A stretch of 64,000 nt of DNA from Pseudoalteromonas rubra (GTDB lineage Bacteria; Pseudomonadota; Gammaproteobacteria; Enterobacterales; Alteromonadaceae). The notes beneath the pieces were generated by a model that was not told where the DNA came from, did not search any database, and was given only the letters and a program-made list of their open reading frames with translations. Location: the NCBI RefSeq assembly GCF_005887115.1, contig NZ_PNCJ01000014.1, forward strand, positions 1 to 64,000, in the 5' to 3' direction. This document shows, in pieces, positions 61,993 through 64,000 of this stretch. The position numbers and the translations under genes are program-made. The stretch's first letter is position 1. Each line of letters begins with the position of its first letter.

Positions 61993-63492
61993 ATGTCTAT
62001 ATCACAAGCAAAATACCTGACTAATTTACCACAAGTTGCCTATACGGCCCAAGCGGTACAAGTCAATGAAGGCGAAGCGGCGCGCCTGGCAGGAACCACG
62101 TTAAGTGCATTAATGCAACGTGCCGCAGGCGCATTATTTGAGTATGTCAGTAGTCTGTCACTGAGCGGTCCTGTACTGATCCTCACTGGTAAGGGAAACA
62201 ATGGGGGAGATGGCTACGTGCTGGCACATCTGTGTCACCAGGCTGGTATTGCGGTTGAAGTACTAGCGTTGTTCGACCCCGAGCAGCTTCAGGGCGATGC
62301 ACGCGCAGCTTATCGTCAATATCAGGGCGGTGGCGGTAAGGTGTCACGCCATTGTGCTGACTGGCAGGCGTCAGCGCCCGCTTTAATCGTGGATGCCGTG
62401 TTTGGCAGCGGCTTCCGTGGCCAGTTGCCAGAGCATGTCGCAGCGGTTTTTAGACAGCTTGTTCAGTGCGCGTCACATCGGCTTGCGGTTGATATTCCCA
62501 GTGGTGTGAATGGCTCGACCAGTGAAGTTGCCCGGGATGCCTTTGTTGCAGACGTGACCATCACGTTTATTGCGCTCAAGCAAGGCCTGCTCACCGGTTC
62601 AGCCAGACACCATAGCGGGACTGTCTATCTGGCAGAGCTGGGCGTTGGGGGCGAATTTGCACAACTGGTATCGCCTTCAAGTCACTATTTTTCAGCAGAG
62701 GCTTTACTGGCAAAGCGTCCGGTGCGCCCAGCTGACACCTATAAAAACCGCTGTGGCCATGTGCTGTTAATCGGTGGAGGCCCCGGCATGGCGGGCGCGA
62801 TACGGCTGGCTGCTGAAGCCTGTTTACGGGCCGGCGCAGGGCTGGTCAGTGTGGCAACACACCCGGATAATCAGGCTATGGTATTGCAGGGGCGCTATGA
62901 GCTGATGGTACACGGTGTTGCCAACGCCGATGCGCTGCAACCGCTGCTGGAAAAAGCCGATACTATAGTGATTGGTCCTGGGCTGGGTCAGTCACCGTGG
63001 GCACGTGCTTTGTTTGATGCAGTGCGCCAGTGCACTAAGAGCGTGGTGGTCGACGCTGATGGACTAAATTTACTGGCAGGACAACCCCGGCAGTGGCAGA
63101 ATGCTATTTTGACCCCACATTGGGGAGAAGCAAAGCGCCTCAGCGCCGCCATCGCGACCTTACCTGAGCGCAGCTCCAGGTTCGAAATGTGCGATGCGCT
63201 GGCACAGTATTTTCAAGCCTGTGTGGTGCTCAAAGGGCCCGGTACTTTGGTTCAGCAAGCGCAGTGCTTAAATATCAATCGCTCGGGGTGTGCAGCCATG
63301 GCCAGCGCTGGGATGGGCGATGTATTATCTGGTATAATTGCCGCTTTGCTTGCGCAGGGCTTGAGTAAATTTGATGCGGCTATGTTAGCGGTGTATATTC
63401 ATGGTCTTGCGGCCGAAAAAGCGGCACATGACGGCGCACATGGGTTGCTGGCAAGTGATTTATTTGTCCATATTAGAGGTATTATCGGATGA
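61993..63492 (+). CDS. nnr: Bifunctional NAD(P)H-hydrate repair enzyme
   Basis: A 499-aa two-domain protein: NAD(P)HX epimerase (about 1-225, with [16 protein letters not shown] and DIPSGVNG) fused to the ADP-dependent dehydratase (about 240-495, with [14 protein letters not shown] and the C-terminal [11 protein letters not shown]). It restores hydrated NADH and NADPH. The start at 61993 gives MSISQAKYL; the longer frame runs antisense through queG and is not used. tsaE overlaps its end by four bases (ATGA). Confidence 0.95.
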   Translation: MSISQAKYLTNLPQVAYTAQAVQVNEGEAARLAGTTLSALMQRAAGALFEYVSSLSLSGPVLILTGKGNNGGDGYVLAHLCHQAGIAVEVLALFDPEQLQGDARAAYRQYQGGGGKVSRHCADWQASAPALIVDAVFGSGFRGQLPEHVAAVFRQLVQCASHRLAVDIPSGVNGSTSEVARDAFVADVTITFIALKQGLLTGSARHHSGTVYLAELGVGGEFAQLVSPSSHYFSAEALLAKRPVRPADTYKNRCGHVLLIGGGPGMAGAIRLAAEACLRAGAGLVSVATHPDNQAMVLQGRYELMVHGVANADALQPLLEKADTIVIGPGLGQSPWARALFDAVRQCTKSVVVDADGLNLLAGQPRQWQNAILTPHWGEAKRLSAAIATLPERSSRFEMCDALAQYFQACVVLKGPGTLVQQAQCLNINRSGCAAMASAGMGDVLSGIIAALLAQGLSKFDAAMLAVYIHGLAAEKAAHDGAHGLLASDLFVHIRGIIG

Positions 63493-63965
63493 GTGTCGAT
63501 ACGACATTAGAAATTGATCTGGCTGACGAAGCCGCAACGATTGCCCTGGGTAGCCAGCTGGCTAAGTTAATTGATTCAGGAGCGGTATTTTATTTGCATG
63601 GTGATTTGGGCGCCGGTAAAACGACACTGACACGCGGTATTGTACAGGGGCTGGGTCATCAGGGGAATGTTAAAAGCCCAACCTATACCTTGGTTGAACC
63701 TTATGAGTTGGGAGAGGTCTGTATTTATCATTTTGATTTGTATCGCCTGGGTGACCCGGAAGAGCTGGAATTTATGGGGATCCGGGATTACTTTGCGCCG
63801 CATGCTGTTTGTATTGTCGAATGGCCAGAGAAGGGCGCAGGCGTGATCCCAACGGCAGATATGGACATTGACCTGGCTTATCATGGCGAAGGGCGCCGCG
63901 CCGTATTAAGGCCACACACAGAACGAGGAAGGCAGCTTGCTCAAGCTATAAGTCGATATGCGTAG
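63489..63965 (+). CDS. tsaE: tRNA threonylcarbamoyladenosine biosynthesis ATPase TsaE
   Basis: A 158-aa P-loop protein with [10 protein letters not shown] (Walker A), [11 protein letters not shown] and the HFDLYRL block, needed with TsaB and TsaD for t6A37 in tRNAs. Length is usual. It is translationally coupled to nnr and followed by an overlapping start of the next gene, the E. coli order nnr-tsaE-amiB. Confidence 0.96.
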   Translation: MSVDTTLEIDLADEAATIALGSQLAKLIDSGAVFYLHGDLGAGKTTLTRGIVQGLGHQGNVKSPTYTLVEPYELGEVCIYHFDLYRLGDPEELEFMGIRDYFAPHAVCIVEWPEKGAGVIPTADMDIDLAYHGEGRRAVLRPHTERGRQLAQAISRYA

Positions 63966-64000
63966 TGCGATAATAAAAATTAGCTTTACCCTGTTTGCGC
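63958..64000 (+). CDS. amiB: Start of an N-acetylmuramoyl-L-alanine amidase gene (cut off)
   Basis: ATG at 63958 overlaps the tsaE stop by eight bases and opens [14 protein letters not shown], the beginning of a signal peptide, before the window ends. In E. coli and most gammaproteobacteria the gene after tsaE is amiB, a periplasmic cell-separation amidase. The identity therefore rests on gene order only. Confidence 0.5.
   Translation, partial: MRSAIIKISFTLFA

Noticed and set aside
1-64000. tRNA, rRNA, integrase or insertion-sequence genes
   Set aside because: None could be identified by eye; no cloverleaf with conserved T-loop and no transposase or recombinase motifs were seen. A tRNAscan or ISfinder run would settle this.

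Overview
The window reads as the chromosome of a marine gammaproteobacterium of the Alteromonadales, most likely Pseudoalteromonas or a close relative. This rests on two gene blocks in the same order as in Escherichia coli (ndk-rlmN-pilW-rodZ-ispG-hisS-yfgM-bamB-der and queG/nnr-tsaE-amiB), plus a heavy load of secreted hydrolases, curli and multi-PAS signalling genes. The genus call is inference from gene style; no 16S rRNA or other marker is present. No tRNA, rRNA, insertion sequence, integrase or CRISPR array was seen.

Layout. 1-540: non-coding repeat patch (88-bp direct repeats, a 24-bp inverted repeat, four 21-bp tandem units). 0.65-2.3 kb: secreted metallo-beta-lactamase-fold hydrolase. 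2.3-9.8 kb: a tripartite ABC export operon (adaptor, ATPase, FtsX-type permease) divergent from a sigma-54 activator and its kinase; a near-consensus -24/-12 promoter lies in front of the export operon. 9.8-14.9 kb: a self-contained three-gene cassette (patatin lipase with TPR-like repeats and membrane anchor; TIR protein; DUF4071/ASK-type protein) with its own extended -10 promoter and terminators on both sides. This is the best candidate for an undescribed, probably anti-phage, system. 15.0-17.2 kb: a small six-cysteine secreted protein and a secreted lipase. 17.7-27.6 kb: TonB receptor, a 55-aa double-glycine-leader peptide gene, an OmpR-type two-component system, and a second adaptor/ATPase/permease set. 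This looks like a peptide production, sensing and export locus.

27.7-44 kb: glyoxalase-like protein, small lipoprotein, subtilisin-like protease with P-domain and PKD domain, a curli locus (one very long curlin, csgE, csgF, csgG, convergent csgD-like regulator), a LasA-like M23 endopeptidase, then a signalling operon. That operon starts with a histidine kinase whose N-terminal membrane domain matches the plant and cyanobacterial ethylene receptor residue for residue at the copper/ethylene site. It is followed by a stand-alone receiver and a receiver-GGDEF protein, with an EAL phosphodiesterase next to it. Ferredoxin yfhL and the tRNA hydroxylation gene trhP close this part.

44.3-64 kb: mostly core genome. 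ndk, rlmN, pilW (with extra LysM domains), rodZ, ispG, hisS, yfgM, bamB and der run on the plus strand. A group of small enzymes follows (VOC, DUF2750, GST, parvulin, glutathione peroxidase), then a hybrid sensor kinase with its receiver partner, then queG divergent from nnr-tsaE with a cut-off amiB-type gene at the right edge.

Several start codons were moved from the longest reading frame to internal starts on the basis of ribosome binding sites, signal peptides or a hairpin. These are stated in the entries.
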